From Bremerella cremea (lineage in GTDB: Bacteria; Planctomycetota; Planctomycetia; Pirellulales; Pirellulaceae), in NCBI RefSeq assembly GCF_003335505.1, contig NZ_QPEX01000039.1, forward strand, positions 1 through 64,000: a stretch of DNA of 64,000 nt, in the 5' to 3' direction. How positions within the stretch are numbered: position 1 is the first letter of the stretch; every line of letters starts with the position of its first letter. Under the pieces are notes generated by a model, which ran no database searches, had not been told where the DNA came from, and was given only the letters and a program-made list of their open reading frames with translations. The position numbers were made by a program, and so were the translations under genes. Positions 63,058 to 64,000 of this stretch are shown piece by piece.

Positions 63058-64000
63058 ATGCCACTAGGTGCTGCAGGAAATACGAATAATTTATCGCTCG
63101 AAGGAGCCATTTGTGTGTTGGCACAGTTCGCCGCCACAGCCCGTGTTTCGTTTGATCGAGGCCAGGCTCGGCGTCTGTTGCACGAAGCAGAACGCGCGAT
63201 ACCGGGCGAGGAAAGCGCTGCCTGGGGATGCCGTTTGGTGGAAGTGGGCGAGAGCATCAACCTCAAGGTCCGCACGCTCGATGCGTCTGTCGATCGCATT
63301 ATTGCGTTTGTCCACGATGGCACTCCCATCGCTTTCGGCGTCGACGACGAAGCGGGGCAAACTCACTGGCGTATCATCACTCAAGTCAAAGGCTCTCAGG
63401 TTCACGTGCTAGAACCGCTCGTCGAGTCGGAACGATGGATTTCGTTGCGAAATCTGCGAAAGGAACTTTCGCTCGAGAGTAAAGATGCCAAGTATCGGTG
63501 GCTGATCGGTCAGCCGGCTTTAAGTTGCCAAACGCCATCTCGCCCAACGAAAACACCTTCGGCTCAAGGGGGGCAAAAGCCGTTCTCGCGGTTGGTATCG
63601 CTCTTTATTCCCGAGCGACGCGATCTGTGGATCTTGTTGGTCTTCTCGGCCGTTGTCGGCATCTTGGCACTGGCGACTCCCGTGGCTGTCGAGGTGCTGG
63701 TCAACACGGTCGCGTTCGGCAGATATTTGCAGCCGGTGATTGTCCTGGCACTGATGCTGTTTGTCTTCCTCGTATTCGCGGCGGTGATGCGGGCGTTGAT
63801 CATCTTCGTGGCGGAAGTGTTGCAACGGCGGATCTTCATCCGGGTAGTCGAAGACCTGGCCTATCGCTTGCCCCGGGTCCAGCAAGACGAATTCAACGAC
63901 GTCCATGGACCAGAGCTGACCAATCGTTTTTTCGATGTGGTTACTGTCCAGAAAGCGACTTCCGTATTGCTGCTTGATGGTGTGACGATTGTGCTGCAAA
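63058..64000 (+). CDS. ABC exporter with degenerate C39-like N-terminal domain, 3' end off window
   Basis: The open frame runs 314 codons from the ATG at 63058 to the window end. Residues about 12-140 resemble a C39 peptidase-like domain: LSLEGAICVLAQFAATARVS (Cys19 at the nucleophile place) and QTHWRIITQVKGSQVHVLEP (His at HW). The Q of the oxyanion hole and the usual DCG are not kept, so it may be catalytically dead. A long helix-rich ABC membrane domain follows (RDLWILLVFSAVVGILALAT, LQPVIVLALMLFVFLVFAAV). The ATPase domain lies beyond the window. Fits a type I secretion exporter. Confidence 0.82.
   Translation, partial: MPLGAAGNTNNLSLEGAICVLAQFAATARVSFDRGQARRLLHEAERAIPGEESAAWGCRLVEVGESINLKVRTLDASVDRIIAFVHDGTPIAFGVDDEAGQTHWRIITQVKGSQVHVLEPLVESERWISLRNLRKELSLESKDAKYRWLIGQPALSCQTPSRPTKTPSAQGGQKPFSRLVSLFIPERRDLWILLVFSAVVGILALATPVAVEVLVNTVAFGRYLQPVIVLALMLFVFLVFAAVMRALIIFVAEVLQRRIFIRVVEDLAYRLPRVQQDEFNDVHGPELTNRFFDVVTVQKATSVLLLDGVTIVLQ

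Overview
The window looks like chromosome of a planctomycete, most likely from the Pirellulaceae. The evidence is two DUF1559 proteins with a pilin-type N-terminus (RGFTLVELLVVIAIIGVLIA), each next to a small carboxypeptidase-regulatory-like lipoprotein, plus planctomycete-style leucine-rich-repeat proteins, loose gene packing, mixed strands, and many dispersed palindromic repeats between genes. The genus is inference.

Layout. 1-3.2 kb: relics (a glycosyltransferase end, a dead REP-associated transposase) and three unknown small genes among repeats. 3.2-4.4 kb: two convergent macro-domain proteins. 4.5-13 kb: a mostly minus-strand housekeeping block: cupin protein, Gfo/Idh/MocA oxidoreductase, CPBP protease, pgsA, rimO, a planctomycete-type unknown and an HTH-EIIA fusion. 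13-24.3 kb: a MurE-like ligase without the DNPR signature, an acetyltransferase, a nitrilase, a DUF1570-like peptidase, ispG, a GH88 hydrolase, trmL, an LpxL-like acyltransferase and a lipoprotein. 24.8-26.8 kb: PAS histidine kinase plus single-domain response regulator, translationally coupled. 26.9-28.6 kb: a retron-type reverse transcriptase broken by one frameshift, with a structured upstream stretch that could be its msr-msd RNA. 28.7-33.8 kb: serine hydrolase, cold-shock protein, bestrophin, M24-like protein. 33.8-40.6 kb: a relic copy of a cation-efflux gene, two DUF1559/lipoprotein pairs, the intact cation-efflux gene and a PepSY membrane protein.

41.5-46 kb is the most unusual part. 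Four toxin/immunity cassettes lie head to tail without any full-length toxin. Each keeps only the end of a polymorphic toxin, three of them with the tail of a Hint (autoprocessing) domain. Every toxin end is truncated, frameshifted or carries in-frame stops where I can judge it, while the four immunity-type genes (Imm21-like, unknown, SUKH-like, barstar) are open. This looks like a graveyard of displaced toxin tips whose antidotes were kept.

46-64 kb: small membrane proteins, two LRR proteins, a zincin-like protein, arylamine N-acetyltransferase, porin, Pat-like acetyltransferase, alpha/beta hydrolase, SGNH hydrolase, AIM24-family protein, thioredoxin-fold protein, and the 5' part of an ABC exporter with a degenerate C39-like domain that runs off the end.

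At least five palindromic repeat families occupy most long intergenic gaps, called R1-R5 here. R1: GGTGCCATGTTCACGTCTTC type. R2: about 141 bp with inverted ends GTAGGGTGCGTCTTGACGCA. R3: GTGTGCCACGGGCGTCCCGC type, sometimes led by 17-bp tandem units. R4: about 320-bp long palindromes. R5: about 172 bp with ends GTAGGCTGGGTTAGCG. I saw no rRNA, no CRISPR array and no intact insertion sequence; I noticed no tRNA gene but could not scan for one formally.
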